Of a DNA stretch of 64,000 nt, positions 54,560 through 63,948 are shown in pieces. Location of the stretch: the NCBI GenBank assembly GCA_016790165.1, contig JAEUPL010000006.1, positions 62,001 to 126,000 of the forward strand, given 5' to 3'. Under the pieces are notes generated by a model. That model searched no databases and was not told the origin of the DNA. It saw nothing but the letters and a program-made list of their open reading frames with translations. The translations under genes and the position numbers were made by a program. The stretch's first letter is position 1. Each line of letters begins with the position of its first letter. The DNA comes from Burkholderiales bacterium. GTDB taxonomy: Bacteria; Pseudomonadota; Gammaproteobacteria; Burkholderiales; Casimicrobiaceae.

Positions 54560-55729
54560 TTACGCAATATCGCCCTGAATAATCCGCAGCATGCGGCGCA
54601 GCGGTTCTGCAGCGCCCCAGAGGAGTTGGTCACCGATGGTGAACGCGCCCAAGTATTCCGGCCCCATCGCGAGCTTGCGTACGCGGCCGACCGGGATGTT
54701 CATGGTACCGGCGACGTTTTTTGCGGTGAGTTGCGTCTCGGTGGCGACGCGCTCGTTGGGCACGAACTTCGCCCACCGGTTGTCGTTCTTGATCATGTCC
54801 TCGATCTCGGCGAGGGGCACGTCCTTCTTCAGCTTGATGGTGAGCGATTGCGAGTGGCAGCGCATCGAGCCGATGCGCACGCAGGTGGAGTCAATCGGGA
54901 TCTCCGGCGTGCCGAACATCTTGCCGAGGCCCATGATCTTGTTGGTTTCGGCGCCGCCCTTCCATTCCTCGAGGCTAGTGCCATCGCCGCGGTCGGCGTC
55001 GATCCACGGGATCAAATTGCCGCCGAGCGGGATACCGCGGAAGTTGGCGGTTTCCTCCGGGGTGAAGGCGCGCTGCTTGGCCGTGACCTTGCGGTCGATT
55101 TCAAGGATAGCGCTGGCCGGATCGGCGAGCAGGTCTTTCACCTCGGCGTAGAGGGCGCCGTACTGCGTCAAGAGCTCGCGCATGTTCGGCGCGCCCCCGC
55201 CGGATGCCGCCTGATAGGTGGACGTCTGCATCCATTCAACGAGACCAGCTTTGTACAGCGCGCCGACGCCCATCAACATGCAGCTCACGGTGCAGTTGCC
55301 GCCAATCCAGTTGCTGATGCCCTTGCTGAGCGCCGTCTTGATGACGGGCATGTTGATCGGATCCAGGATGATGATGGCGTCGTCGTCCATGCGCAGAATT
55401 TTCGACGCATCAATCCAGTGACCCTTCCAGCCCGCTTCGCGAAGCGGCTTGTAAACGGCCTTGGTGTAGTCACCACCCTGACAGGTGATGATGATGTCCA
55501 TGGTTTTGAGTGCGTTGACGTCATTGCCGTCCCGGAGAATCGGGTCGAATACCTTGCAGCCGGTAATCTTCGGTGCCGGTTTCCCAGCGGTGGAAGTGCT
55601 GAAAAAGGTGGTTTCAATGGCGTCAAAGTCGCGCTCTTCGCTCATGCGTTGCATGAGGACGGAGCCGACCATTCCTCGCCAACCAACGAGACCGACGCGC
55701 GGCACGGGTTGCAGGGCAGGCTGGGACAT
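54560..55729 (-). CDS. asd: Aspartate-semialdehyde dehydrogenase
   Basis: 389 residues, close to the gammaproteobacterial-type Asd (367). N-terminal NADP site VGLVGWRGMVGSVLMQRM; catalytic Cys146 in GGNCTVSCMLMG; active-site His in RIGSMRCHSQSLTIKL; SGGGAPNMRELL. It reduces aspartyl phosphate to the semialdehyde in lysine, methionine, threonine and diaminopimelate synthesis. It is divergent from petABC across a 334-bp gap. Confidence 0.97.
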   Translation of the reverse strand: MSQPALQPVPRVGLVGWRGMVGSVLMQRMSEERDFDAIETTFFSTSTAGKPAPKITGCKVFDPILRDGNDVNALKTMDIIITCQGGDYTKAVYKPLREAGWKGHWIDASKILRMDDDAIIILDPINMPVIKTALSKGISNWIGGNCTVSCMLMGVGALYKAGLVEWMQTSTYQAASGGGAPNMRELLTQYGALYAEVKDLLADPASAILEIDRKVTAKQRAFTPEETANFRGIPLGGNLIPWIDADRGDGTSLEEWKGGAETNKIMGLGKMFGTPEIPIDSTCVRIGSMRCHSQSLTIKLKKDVPLAEIEDMIKNDNRWAKFVPNERVATETQLTAKNVAGTMNIPVGRVRKLAMGPEYLGAFTIGDQLLWGAAEPLRRMLRIIQGDIA

Positions 55730-56063
55730 GATTTCCTCTACGGGTTCAAGTTGAAAAATGCTGCGGCGCAGCGAACCCGGAAGGATAGCGCATCACGTCA
55801 GTTTTGCCCAGTTTTCGGGCAACTTTGCGGCCTTACGCGCGGAAGCCGGACCGTCGTCGGCGCCGCAGACACTCCCGCAGTGCAAAAACGGCGACGGAGT
55901 TCAGATAAAATCTCGTGGTTTTCCCTGACTTGGTCACGCCGCCAACTCATGGCGGGGGCGGCGATGAGGTCGGGAATGCGAAAAAAGCAAGAAATCGCGC
56001 AGGTTCCGGTTCGCCCGGCTGCGTGCCTCCGTCACCCGAAGCAGCTTTTAGCTAGTCAAGCCA
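55730..56063. other. Divergent asd/petA intergenic region
   Basis: 334 bp without a supported gene. A TTGCCC/GGGCAA inverted repeat lies about 70 bp from the asd start. GATAAAATC near 55903 could be the -10 for petABC, but no matching -35 is seen. No strong ribosome-binding site precedes the petA ATG. Confidence 0.4.
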
Positions 56064-56654
56064 ATGAGCGAACCAGTCAACACATCCAGACGCCGCACGC
56101 TGATCGCGGCGACCGCCGTGCCGAGCGTCGTCACCGGAGCGGCCGTGGTCACCCCGTTCGTCGCGTCTCTGGCCCCGTCAGAGCGTGCCAAAGCCGCCGG
56201 TGCCCCGGTCACGGTCGATCTCTCCAAGTTGAAGCCGGGTGAAAAGGCCGCGGTCGAGTGGCGCGGCAAGGTCGTCTGGGTGCTGAAGCGGACTCCAGAG
56301 CAGGTGGCCGCCCTGGAAAAGATCCCCGCCTCGCAACTGCAGGATCCGGAATCGAAGAAGGCATCGCAGCCTGATTATGTGAAGGGCGCCACGCGCTCAA
56401 TCACGCCCGACCTTGTGGTCATGGAAGGCGTTTGCACGCATTTGGGTTGCTCGCCAACCGAGAAGGGCACGCCGGGCGAGCTCGGTAGCGACTGGCCGGG
56501 CGGCTTTTACTGCCCCTGTCACGGCTCCAAGTTCGACTTCGCGGGCCGCGTGTTCACCGGCTCACCGGCGCCGGCCAATCTGGTGATTCCACCGCACAAG
56601 ATTGACGGCGTGGTGTTGACCATCGGCGTTGGCCAAGACGGTAAGGAGGCCTGA
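56064..56654 (+). CDS. petA: Ubiquinol-cytochrome c reductase iron-sulfur (Rieske) subunit
   Basis: 196 residues. The N-terminus NTSRRRTLIAATAVPS is a twin-arginine signal/anchor. The 2Fe-2S ligands are Cys124 and His126 in CTHLGC and Cys150 and His153 in CPCHGS, with disulfide cysteines 129 and 152. It carries electrons from ubiquinol to cytochrome c1 in the periplasm. First gene of petABC, 2 nt before petB. Confidence 0.97.
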   Translation: MSEPVNTSRRRTLIAATAVPSVVTGAAVVTPFVASLAPSERAKAAGAPVTVDLSKLKPGEKAAVEWRGKVVWVLKRTPEQVAALEKIPASQLQDPESKKASQPDYVKGATRSITPDLVVMEGVCTHLGCSPTEKGTPGELGSDWPGGFYCPCHGSKFDFAGRVFTGSPAPANLVIPPHKIDGVVLTIGVGQDGKEA

Positions 56655-56656
56655 TC

Positions 56657-57976
56657 ATGGCTGGCACCCCGAGCAACCATCCTTCGATGTTCAAAAGCCC
56701 GTTGATGAATTGGGTCAACGATCGCTTTCCCCTCACCGCACTGATCAAAACCTCGGCCTCCGAGTACTACGCGCCGAAGAACTTCAACTTCTGGTACTAC
56801 TTCGGCTCGCTCGCGCTGGTCGTGCTGGTGATCCAGATCGCGACCGGTATTTTCCTGACCATGAACTACAAGCCGGATGCGGCTTATGCGTTCGGCTCGG
56901 TCGAGTACATCATGCGCGATGTCGACTACGGTTGGCTGATTCGCTACATGCACTCCACGGGCGCATCGGCGTTCTTCATCGTGGTGTATCTGCACATGTG
57001 CCGCGGTCTGATGTACGGCAGCTATCGCAAACCGCGCGAGCTGACATGGATTTTCGGCATGCTGATTTACCTCGCGCTGATGGCCGAGGCCTTCTTCGGC
57101 TACCTGCTGCCCTGGGGCCAGATGTCGTTCTGGGGCGCTCAGGTCATCGTCAACATCTTCTCCGCCATCCCGTTCATCGGGCCCGATCTGGCGGTGTGGA
57201 TTCGCGGCGACTACGCGATCGGTGATGCGACGCTGAACCGCTTCTTTGCCTTCCACGTGATCGCCCTGCCGCTGGTGCTGCTGGGCCTAGTTGTGGCCCA
57301 CCTGATCGCGCTGCACGAAACCGGGTCGAACAATCCCGACGGTGTGGAAATCAATCAGGGCCCGAAAGGCAACCGCTGGTCGAAGGATGCGCCCGCTGAC
57401 GGCATCCCGTTCCATCCGTACTACACGGTCAAGGACATCCTTGGCGTCGTCGTGTTCCTCATGGTGTTCACGGCGATCGTGTTCTTCATGCCGGAGATGG
57501 GCGGCTACTTCCTTGAGTACAACAACTTCATCCCGGCCGATCCGCTGAAGACGCCTGCGCACATCGCGCCGGTGTGGTACTTCACGCCTTATTACTCGAT
57601 TTTGCGTGCTGTGCCGCCGCTGTTTGGTTCGCAGTTCCCCGGCGTGATCGCGATGGGCCTGTCGGTCGTCATTTTCTTCGCATTGCCGTGGCTCGATCGT
57701 GGTGCGGTGAAGTCGATCCGCTATCGTGGCACGCTTTACAAGAGCTTCTTTGCGATGTTCCTCGTGTGCTTTGTGGTTCTCGGTTACCTCGGCGTGAACT
57801 CGACCGACGTGTGGGGCCAATTCGGCGACTGGTCGAATTTCCTCGACACCAAAGACCGCGCCACGTGGGTGGCCCGCCTGTGCACTGTGGGCTACTTCGC
57901 GTTCTTCTTCCTGATGCCCTGGTACACGGCAAAAGACAAGACGAAGCCGGAACCGGCTCGCGTCACGATGCACTAG
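56657..57976 (+). CDS. petB: Ubiquinol-cytochrome c reductase cytochrome b subunit
   Basis: 439 residues with eight or more membrane helices. The haem-binding histidines sit in RYMHSTGASAFFIVVYLHMCRG and FFAFHVIALPLVLLGLVVAHLIALHETG. The Qo-site motif is seen as PVWYFTPYYSILRAVP, with PEMGG in place of PEWY nearby. It forms the quinone-oxidising core of the bc1 complex in the inner membrane. Confidence 0.97.
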   Translation: MAGTPSNHPSMFKSPLMNWVNDRFPLTALIKTSASEYYAPKNFNFWYYFGSLALVVLVIQIATGIFLTMNYKPDAAYAFGSVEYIMRDVDYGWLIRYMHSTGASAFFIVVYLHMCRGLMYGSYRKPRELTWIFGMLIYLALMAEAFFGYLLPWGQMSFWGAQVIVNIFSAIPFIGPDLAVWIRGDYAIGDATLNRFFAFHVIALPLVLLGLVVAHLIALHETGSNNPDGVEINQGPKGNRWSKDAPADGIPFHPYYTVKDILGVVVFLMVFTAIVFFMPEMGGYFLEYNNFIPADPLKTPAHIAPVWYFTPYYSILRAVPPLFGSQFPGVIAMGLSVVIFFALPWLDRGAVKSIRYRGTLYKSFFAMFLVCFVVLGYLGVNSTDVWGQFGDWSNFLDTKDRATWVARLCTVGYFAFFFLMPWYTAKDKTKPEPARVTMH

Positions 57977-57994
57977 GCAAGGGGTGACACGACA

Positions 57995-58858
57995 ATGAAA
58001 ATGAAATCTATCCTCGCCGTTCTCGCAACCGCCATGACCGCCGCCGTCTCGGTCACGGCGTTTGCCTCGGGTGGCCCCGAGATCAAGTATGCGGGTGCAA
58101 CCGCGAGCCGCACCGATCTCGAGTCGCTGCAGCGGGGGGCGCGGCTGTTCGTCAATCACTGCCTGAACTGCCACAGCGCTCAGTACGTTCGATACAAGAC
58201 ACTGATGGACCTCAATCTGACTGAGGATCAGGTCAAGCAGAACCTCATGTTCGGCGCCGAAAAAATTGGCGAGACGATGAAAACATCGATCAGACCGGCG
58301 GATGCCAAAGAGTGGTTTGGAGCGGTGCCGCCGGATCTCTCGGTGATGGCGCGTAGCTACACGACCGAGAAACTCGCGGGCTATCTGCGCAGTTTCTATC
58401 AGGACGAATCGCGTCCGACCGGATGGAACAATCTGGTGTCGCCGAACATCGGTATGCCTCACGCTCTGGCGGAGCTTTCTGGCCCGACGAAACTGGTGAC
58501 GAAATCGTTCACGGTCGACGGCAAAGAGCTCAAGACCGACCACGACGCTGAGGGCAAGGCCAAAGGCGAGTTCATCGCCGCTGGCACCATGGCGTCGTTC
58601 GAGCATCACAGCAAGAAAGTGGACGGCAAGACGATCAATACTTATGTGGTGAACACCATTGCCAATGCCGGTCCCGGCGCGATGACGCCGCAGCAGTATG
58701 ACCACGCCGTCGCTGACCTCGTGAACTTTATGGACTTCATCGGGGAGCCGCACAAGGCGAAACGCGTGCAGATCGGCATTCTGATGATGTTCCTGCTGGC
58801 ATTCCTGCTGGTGGCTGCCTACGCGCTCAAGAAAGAGTACTGGCGCGACGTTCACTAA
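57995..58858 (+). CDS. petC: Ubiquinol-cytochrome c reductase cytochrome c1
   Basis: 287 residues with a signal peptide (~1-25). The haem c motif CLNCH is at residues 56-60 (NHCLNCHSAQYVR), and the axial Met is probably in the GMPHAL region. The C-terminal membrane anchor is RVQIGILMMFLLAFLLVAAYALKKEYW. It passes electrons to soluble cytochrome c. The last gene of petABC; a hairpin terminator follows. Confidence 0.96.
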   Translation: MKMKSILAVLATAMTAAVSVTAFASGGPEIKYAGATASRTDLESLQRGARLFVNHCLNCHSAQYVRYKTLMDLNLTEDQVKQNLMFGAEKIGETMKTSIRPADAKEWFGAVPPDLSVMARSYTTEKLAGYLRSFYQDESRPTGWNNLVSPNIGMPHALAELSGPTKLVTKSFTVDGKELKTDHDAEGKAKGEFIAAGTMASFEHHSKKVDGKTINTYVVNTIANAGPGAMTPQQYDHAVADLVNFMDFIGEPHKAKRVQIGILMMFLLAFLLVAAYALKKEYWRDVH

Positions 58859-58933
58859 TCCCGTCAACCCATAGCAATTCCGGGCAACCGACGCAGCGTA
58901 TCGCTGCGATGCGGAACGCCCCGGAAAAAGCGA

Positions 58934-58964
58934 GGCAGGCCAGTGCGCCTGCCTTCTGTCTTTT
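58934..58964 (+). terminator. Terminator-like hairpin between petC and sspA
   Basis: GGCAGGC with a 6-nt loop and GCCTGCC, followed by a pyrimidine-rich TTCTGTCTTTT, 75 bp after petC. An additional GCAGCG/CGCTGC hairpin lies just upstream. Confidence 0.7.
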
Positions 58965-59029
58965 CAGGAACTTGGAATTCGGACCGTGCGGAACTCGTGC
59001 GTTCCGGTATGTAAAGGAAACCCCCCGCC

Positions 59030-59629
59030 ATGATGACCTTGTATTCCGGCACGACCGATCCGTTCAGCCACCAGTGCCGCATCGTCCTGCACGAAAAGGG
59101 CATGGACTTCCAGATCATCGACGTCGACCTCGACCACAAACCCGAGGATCTCGCCGTAATGAATCCGTACAACACGGTGCCGGTGCTGGTTGAGCGCGAC
59201 TTGATCCTGCACGAATCGAATATCATCAACGAGTACATCGACGAGCGCTTTCCGCACCCGCAGCTGATGCCAGCCGATCCGGCAACTCGAGGCCGGGCAC
59301 GCCTTTTCCTGCACCGTTTTCACCGTGAAATCTTCGTGCACGTTGAAGAGCTCGAAAAGAAAGCGCCGAAAAACGCCGACAAGGCACGAGCATCGATTCG
59401 TGACCGCCTGACTGAAATTTCGGTGGTCTTCAACAAGCAAAAGCACATGCTGGGTGACGATTATTCGATGCTCGACGTGGCGCTCGCTCCGTTGCTCTGG
59501 CGCCTGTCGCACTACGAAATCGAGTTGCCGAAGACCGCGGCGCCGGTGCTCAAGTATGCCGAGCGCCTGTTCAGCCGTCAGGGCTTCATCGACGCGCTCA
59601 CTCCGGCGGAGCGTGGCATGCGTCGCTAG
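59030..59629 (+). CDS. sspA: Stringent starvation protein A
   Basis: 199 residues with AAGGAA before ATG 59030. It has a GST-like fold: LYSGTTDPFSHQCRIVLHEKGMDF, NPYNTVPVLVERDLILHESNIINEYIDERFPHP and DDYSMLDVALAPLLWRL. SspA binds RNA polymerase and reprograms transcription under starvation and acid stress. It follows petABC, the conserved betaproteobacterial order. Confidence 0.95.
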   Translation: MMTLYSGTTDPFSHQCRIVLHEKGMDFQIIDVDLDHKPEDLAVMNPYNTVPVLVERDLILHESNIINEYIDERFPHPQLMPADPATRGRARLFLHRFHREIFVHVEELEKKAPKNADKARASIRDRLTEISVVFNKQKHMLGDDYSMLDVALAPLLWRLSHYEIELPKTAAPVLKYAERLFSRQGFIDALTPAERGMRR

Positions 59630-59663
59630 CCACGGCGTGCCGCTGGAAGACCGCGTCGACTGA

Positions 59664-60122
59664 ATGAGCGAACAATCCGCCAAGCCGTATCTGGTCCGCG
59701 CGCTGTATGAATGGTGCGTCGATCAGGGCTACACGCCTTACCTTGCGGTTCGCGTGAACGGCAAGACGCGCGTGCCCGCAGCGTTCGTGAAGAACGGTGA
59801 GATCGTGCTCAATGTTGGCCCGCTGGCGACGCATCAGTTGACGATGGACAACGACTGGGTGCTGTTCAACGCGCGCTTCAACGGCGTGTCGCAGGAGGTG
59901 GCCGTTCCGTTTTCCGCCGTCATCGGTATTTTCGCGAAGGAAACCGGTTATGGGATGGGTTTCCAGCCGATGCTGGATGCAGCCGGAACCGAGGCGACCG
60001 ACGCGAGCCCGGAGCCCGCGGAGGACGCTGGCCCCACAGCGGGCGCGCCCGACCATGCCCCCGGGGGTGGCGTGTCGTCTCCGGGCAAGGGCAAAGTCAG
60101 TCATCTCAAAGTCGTCAAGTAA
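59664..60122 (+). CDS. sspB: ClpXP protease specificity-enhancing factor SspB
   Basis: 152 residues. The substrate-binding domain (~8-105) contains KPYLVRALYEWCVDQGYTPYLAV and GVSQEVAVPFSAVIGIFAKE. An acidic/Pro linker follows, ending in the basic ClpX-binding tail KVSHLKVVK. It delivers ssrA-tagged proteins to ClpXP. It lies 34 nt after sspA. Confidence 0.95.
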   Translation: MSEQSAKPYLVRALYEWCVDQGYTPYLAVRVNGKTRVPAAFVKNGEIVLNVGPLATHQLTMDNDWVLFNARFNGVSQEVAVPFSAVIGIFAKETGYGMGFQPMLDAAGTEATDASPEPAEDAGPTAGAPDHAPGGGVSSPGKGKVSHLKVVK

Positions 60123-60146
60123 AATTTCAGCAGCAGTTTTCTGCGC

Positions 60147-60221
60147 GCCGATTTAGCTCAGTGGTAGAGCAACCGCCTTGTAAGCGGTAGGTCGTCAGTT
60201 CAATCCCGACAATCGGCACCA
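60147..60221 (+). tRNA. tRNA-Thr (anticodon TGT)
   Basis: 75 nt with acceptor GCCGATT/AATCGGC, anticodon stem ACCGC/GCGGT and loop CTTGTAA, T-loop GTTCAATCC, encoded CCA. It starts 25 nt after sspB. Confidence 0.96.
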
Positions 60222-60391
60222 TTTCCCTTTCGTCCGCCGCGCGCCTGACCCAACCGGTCTGGGTGCCACCGCAGACGAGCCTCACAGGCCAGCGCACGGC
60301 CTTCGATGTGCGCAGGGGCGTCGACGTCAAGGTCACGGCCCCGCAGCACCGACTCGTGTCCCGCACGAGCCCGTTTGTTTCAGGAATTCTC

Positions 60392-62119
60392 ATGTCGCAA
60401 AACTCCAGCCGTGGCAACGCGCCGCGTCATCCACGTTCGCCTTTGCCCAAACACGGCGGCCACCAGAACGCGCCGCACAGCGGCCAGCAACGTCAACCGC
60501 TGCAAAACACCCGGCCGCCGCGCGGCGGGTCGTCGGCACTGTTCACTACCCCGCCGAAGAAAGTCAGCAACTGGCTTGACGATTCCGTTGCTGTTGCGGC
60601 GCCACCTGCGGCGCGACCGAGCGTGGCCCAGCCGCGCCCGGCCGCCGCAATGGCGACTGCCGCGCCGGTCGCGATGCCGGTCACCGAACAACTGAAGCCC
60701 GTCGCAGCCGCGATCGCCGTTGAGCGCGCGCCCGCGACCGGTGATCAGGGCTTCGCCGCGCTCGGTCTGCGCGATGAACTGGTGCGGGCTGTGCTCGCGC
60801 ATGGCTACAGCACACCGACGCCGATTCAAAAGCAGGCGATTCCCGCCGTGCTGCAAGGCGGCGACCTGCTGGGCGGCGCGCAGACGGGGACGGGCAAGAC
60901 GGCGGGCTTCGTGCTGCCGATGTTGCAACGTCTCATGAATTCGATGCCGGCGCAGGGCGCACGCGGCAAGCGCCTGCCGCGTGCGCTTATCCTCACGCCC
61001 ACGCGCGAGCTCGCAGCGCAGGTCGAAGAAAGCGTGCGTGTCTACGGCAAATTCCTGCCGCTGACGTCGACGTGCATCTTCGGTGGCGTGGGTATCAATC
61101 CGCAGATCGACGCCATTCGCCGTGGCGTGGACATCATCGTTGCGACGCCTGGTCGTCTGCTCGACATCTACGGGCAGAAGTCGGTCGATTTTTCCGGCAT
61201 TGAAATTCTGGTGCTCGACGAAGCTGATCGCATGCTCGACATGGGCTTCATCCACGACATCAAGAAGGTGCTCGCGGCACTGCCGCCGAAGCGTCAGAAC
61301 CTGCTCTTCAGTGCGACCTTCAGCGACGACATCAAGGCGCTGGCGGACCGGCTGTTGAATAACCCGCAGGCGATCGAAGTCGCGCGGCGCAACACCACGG
61401 TGGAGGTCGTTGAGCAGTCGGTCGTGCAGGTCGAGAAGGCGCACAAGGCGAAACTTCTCATCCACCTCGTGAAGGAGCGTAACTGGCAGCAGACGCTCGT
61501 CTTCACACGCACCAAGCACGGCGCCAACCGCCTCGCGGAGCAGCTGGAGAAATCGGGAATCGTCGCCATGGCGATTCACGGCAACAAGAGCCAGGGCGCG
61601 CGCACCAAGGCGCTTGCGGGCTTCAAGGACGGCAGCGTACGCGTGCTGGTTGCCACCGACATCGCGGCGCGTGGCATCGACATCGACCAGTTGCCGCAGG
61701 TGGTCAACTACGAACTGCCGAATGTGCCCGAGGACTACGTGCATCGCATTGGCAGAACGGGGCGTGCGGGAGCGAGTGGTCAGGCGATGTCGTTGGTGAC
61801 GCAGGAGGAATTGCCGCTGCTCAAGGACATCGAAAAGTTCTCGAAGCAATCGATTCCGCGGGTCAGGATCGAGAGTTTCAACCCCGCCGCGATTCCGGAA
61901 CCGGTGGCAAGCACGGCGGACGCTCGGGACGCCGAATGGCAGGCGCGCGGCGGCCGTCCGGCGCCCCGACGCGCGAAACCCGAGGGCCATCGGGCGGATG
62001 CCGCACACGCGCCGCGCAACGTCCGATCGCCCGCAACGAATGCCCAGAGCCGCCCGGCACAAACACGTCCCGGTGGGAGCGCGTCGAAGCCACGGACGGG
62101 TCGCGAATTTGCCCGCTAA
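60392..62119 (+). CDS. DEAD-box ATP-dependent RNA helicase, RhlE-like
   Basis: 575 residues from ATG 60392 (AGGA upstream). A basic, Pro/Ala-rich N-terminal extension (~1-120) precedes the helicase core: Q motif [20 protein letters not shown]...PIQKQ, motif I AQTGTGKT (~162), [16 protein letters not shown] (~275), SAT, ARGIDID and HRIGRTGR. The C-terminal ~70 residues are basic and low-complexity, typical of RNA-binding tails. It unwinds short RNA duplexes in ribosome assembly or mRNA decay. The N-terminal extension is longer than in E. coli RhlE. Confidence 0.94.
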   Translation: MSQNSSRGNAPRHPRSPLPKHGGHQNAPHSGQQRQPLQNTRPPRGGSSALFTTPPKKVSNWLDDSVAVAAPPAARPSVAQPRPAAAMATAAPVAMPVTEQLKPVAAAIAVERAPATGDQGFAALGLRDELVRAVLAHGYSTPTPIQKQAIPAVLQGGDLLGGAQTGTGKTAGFVLPMLQRLMNSMPAQGARGKRLPRALILTPTRELAAQVEESVRVYGKFLPLTSTCIFGGVGINPQIDAIRRGVDIIVATPGRLLDIYGQKSVDFSGIEILVLDEADRMLDMGFIHDIKKVLAALPPKRQNLLFSATFSDDIKALADRLLNNPQAIEVARRNTTVEVVEQSVVQVEKAHKAKLLIHLVKERNWQQTLVFTRTKHGANRLAEQLEKSGIVAMAIHGNKSQGARTKALAGFKDGSVRVLVATDIAARGIDIDQLPQVVNYELPNVPEDYVHRIGRTGRAGASGQAMSLVTQEELPLLKDIEKFSKQSIPRVRIESFNPAAIPEPVASTADARDAEWQARGGRPAPRRAKPEGHRADAAHAPRNVRSPATNAQSRPAQTRPGGSASKPRTGREFAR

Positions 62120-62188
62120 CGGGCTCGCCCCGCCCGAACTGTGCGGGCGCAACTCGTCGCGTCGATTCCACTGATCGCGACGCAGTAA

Positions 62189-62306
62189 CAGCTTTCAGTG
62201 TATATCGGCAGTCATACGGCGATAGCGCCACATTTTTCTGCCAAGTCGACTTGGTTAATAATCGGGTCCGAACGTCCATTTGACGGTCGATGTACTCAAA
62301 AAGCTG
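62189..62306. repeat. 118-bp palindromic dispersed element, copy 5
   Basis: Begins CAGCTTTCAG and ends CAAAAAGCTG, exactly 118 bp, with GTCGAC at 62245-62250 in the exact centre inside the perfect palindrome CCAAGTCGACTTGG. Left half TATCG/CGATA arms; right half CGTC/GACG hairpin. It lies between the helicase gene and a convergent gene. Confidence 0.85.
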
Positions 62307-62322
62307 TTGCGAAACGTCGGAC

Positions 62323-62733
62323 TCACCTCGTCAAGACACGAAGCTGGAACACATTGCCCTCGGGATCGTAGCCGTCGCAGTGGAGGAACCCGGCCTGCGA
62401 CCACGCGCGGGCGTCCGGGAAGACCGCGCCGCCCAGCCGGTCTGCAGCGTCGCGCGCGAGCGTCAGGCTGCGCGCGGGGAGCACGAGCTTGATCGGTGTG
62501 TCTTCGCGGATATCCGGCGGGGTCGCAATGTGGATGCTCGCGGCGATGTGCGCCGGGATGCCGTGCACGACCAACTCAAAATCGGCCGATGGACTGCGCA
62601 GCCTTACCCATGAGGTGTCGGCCTCCGCGACGTGCAAATCGGCCACGGCCTCGTAAAACGAAGCAACGCGCGCCACATTGTTCGCATAGAGCACTGCGCC
62701 GAAGCTGTTCGTCACTGGAGACTCCGCGTGCAC
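62323..62733 (-). CDS. VOC-family (glyoxalase/bleomycin-resistance-like) protein
   Basis: 136 residues. The beta-alpha-beta-beta-beta fold is seen as NSFGAVLYANNVARVASFYEAVADL at the start and FLHCDGYDPEGNVFQLRVL at the end, where the DPEGNxFxL motif is typical. The metal-ligand pattern is incomplete, so catalytic activity is uncertain. Its start lies 15 nt after the stop of an upstream GNAT gene, in a three-gene minus-strand run. Confidence 0.85.
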   Translation of the reverse strand: MHAESPVTNSFGAVLYANNVARVASFYEAVADLHVAEADTSWVRLRSPSADFELVVHGIPAHIAASIHIATPPDIREDTPIKLVLPARSLTLARDAADRLGGAVFPDARAWSQAGFLHCDGYDPEGNVFQLRVLTR

Positions 62734-62748
62734 GACGGCAACTACCGA

Positions 62749-63177
62749 TCAGAGTGGCCGAGCGTAGACATCCGGACGGTGCAACTCCATGTACCGATCC
62801 GGTTTGGCGATCGACTGAAACCCATACTTGTTGTACAGACCCTGTGCGTCCCGTGTCACCAGCAGCATGCGGCGCAGCCCTTGGAGGTCTGGATGCTGCA
62901 TCACGTGATCCATCAGCATCGTTGAGAGTCCGCGTCCACGATGCGCTTCGAGCACGTAGACATCCGCCAGGTACGCGAACGTGGCGCGATCGGTCACCAT
63001 ACGTGCAAAACCAACCTGCGCGCCGTCGCACAGCACAGCGAAGCAGAGGGAATGCTGGATCGCACGCTCGATCACGCTGCGCGGCACGCCCGGTGACCAG
63101 TAGCTCGTCGACAAAAAAGCATGAATGGCACCGATATCGAAGCGCGATGAATCGGTGGTGACTTCGTAGATCGGCAT
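62749..63177 (-). CDS. GNAT-family N-acetyltransferase
   Basis: 142 residues. It has the compact form with VGFARMVTDRATFAYLADVYVLEAHRGRGLSTMLMDH, the acetyl-CoA motif A being RGRGLS. LVTRDAQGLYNKYGFQSI is motif B. The N-terminus DIGAIHAFLSTSYWSPGVP matches a widespread subgroup of small GNAT proteins. The substrate is unknown. It starts 7 nt after the isochorismatase stop. Confidence 0.9.
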   Translation of the reverse strand: MPIYEVTTDSSRFDIGAIHAFLSTSYWSPGVPRSVIERAIQHSLCFAVLCDGAQVGFARMVTDRATFAYLADVYVLEAHRGRGLSTMLMDHVMQHPDLQGLRRMLLVTRDAQGLYNKYGFQSIAKPDRYMELHRPDVYARPL

Positions 63178-63184
63178 GCTGCTT

Positions 63185-63850
63185 CTACCTCAAAGCGTTA
63201 ACCACACGCTGCGTGGTCGATACCGATCCACACATTTGTGCGACCCATTGCAGTGCCATTCGCTGCTCGGCCTCGCTGTAGTCGCCGAGTGCGTCGGCCA
63301 CCATCGTCATCTGATAGTTTCGCATGTAGCCATCCATGCAGCTCACCATCACGCCATGGTGGGCAAACACCCCACAGATCACCACCTGATCGCGGTGCAT
63401 CTTGCGCAGCGTGGGTTCCAGTTCCGTATCAAAAAAGGCACTGTGACGCGGCTTGTGAACGATGTACTCGTCCGCACGCGGGGCGAGAGTGGCGACGATC
63501 TGGCAATCATGATCGCTGACATGTGCGGCATTCAGCCCGTCCCCCCACACCGTCAAACCAAGTCCCCGCTCGAAGCGCGACCGGGCGCGTTCGCCTCGGC
63601 AGAACACCACGGGCAATCGGGCATCGCGAAACGCGCCCACCAGCGTTTCGACATTGCGCAGCAGAGGCGAGGCATCCACGAAAAGGTCGACCCAGTAGTT
63701 CTGCATGTCGTGCACAAGCAGGATTACGCGGTCACGATTGAGTTGCCAGTGAATTTTGTTGTATGCAATGCATTCCTCACCAGGCAATGCGTAGGGCGGG
63801 ATCGGATTGCGGGCGAGGGTGCGTTGCGAGTTGATGCTGGTTGCGGTCAT
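63185..63850 (-). CDS. Isochorismatase (EntB/PhzD-type hydrolase)
   Basis: 221 residues from ATG 63850 (the frame extends to 63928). The N-terminus IPPYALPGEECIAYNKIHWQL and RVILLVHDMQNYWVDLF match EntB/DhbB/PhzD. The catalytic Asp is in HDMQ and the Lys in VHKPRHSAFF. The triad Cys of ordinary cysteine hydrolases is Gly here (GVFAHHG), as in true isochorismatases. It would split isochorismate to 2,3-dihydro-2,3-dihydroxybenzoate and pyruvate. The aryl-carrier domain of full EntB is absent. A divergent SDR gene begins 98 bp away. Confidence 0.85.
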   Translation of the reverse strand: MTATSINSQRTLARNPIPPYALPGEECIAYNKIHWQLNRDRVILLVHDMQNYWVDLFVDASPLLRNVETLVGAFRDARLPVVFCRGERARSRFERGLGLTVWGDGLNAAHVSDHDCQIVATLAPRADEYIVHKPRHSAFFDTELEPTLRKMHRDQVVICGVFAHHGVMVSCMDGYMRNYQMTMVADALGDYSEAEQRMALQWVAQMCGSVSTTQRVVNALR

Positions 63851-63948
63851 GATGCGCTGCGGTTTGATGCGAGAGTAACGTATCCTTGCCGATGCTGCAG
63901 CGCGCGTGGCGTGCTGCGGCGCCATCAAGAGAAACGAAAGGCCAACGC

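Noticed and set aside
56042..56060. CAGCTTTTAGCTAG just before petA as a sixth repeat copy
   Set aside because: No matching centre or right end lies at the required distance; chance similarity to the left terminus.
54467..56242. 591-codon plus-strand open frame
   Set aside because: It lies opposite asd and reads into petA in the wrong frame; an artefact of GC-rich codon bias.
57287..58867. 526-codon minus-strand open frame
   Set aside because: It is antisense to petB and petC, with Arg/His-rich composition and no domain.
60380..62152. 590-codon minus-strand open frame
   Set aside because: It is antisense to the helicase gene.
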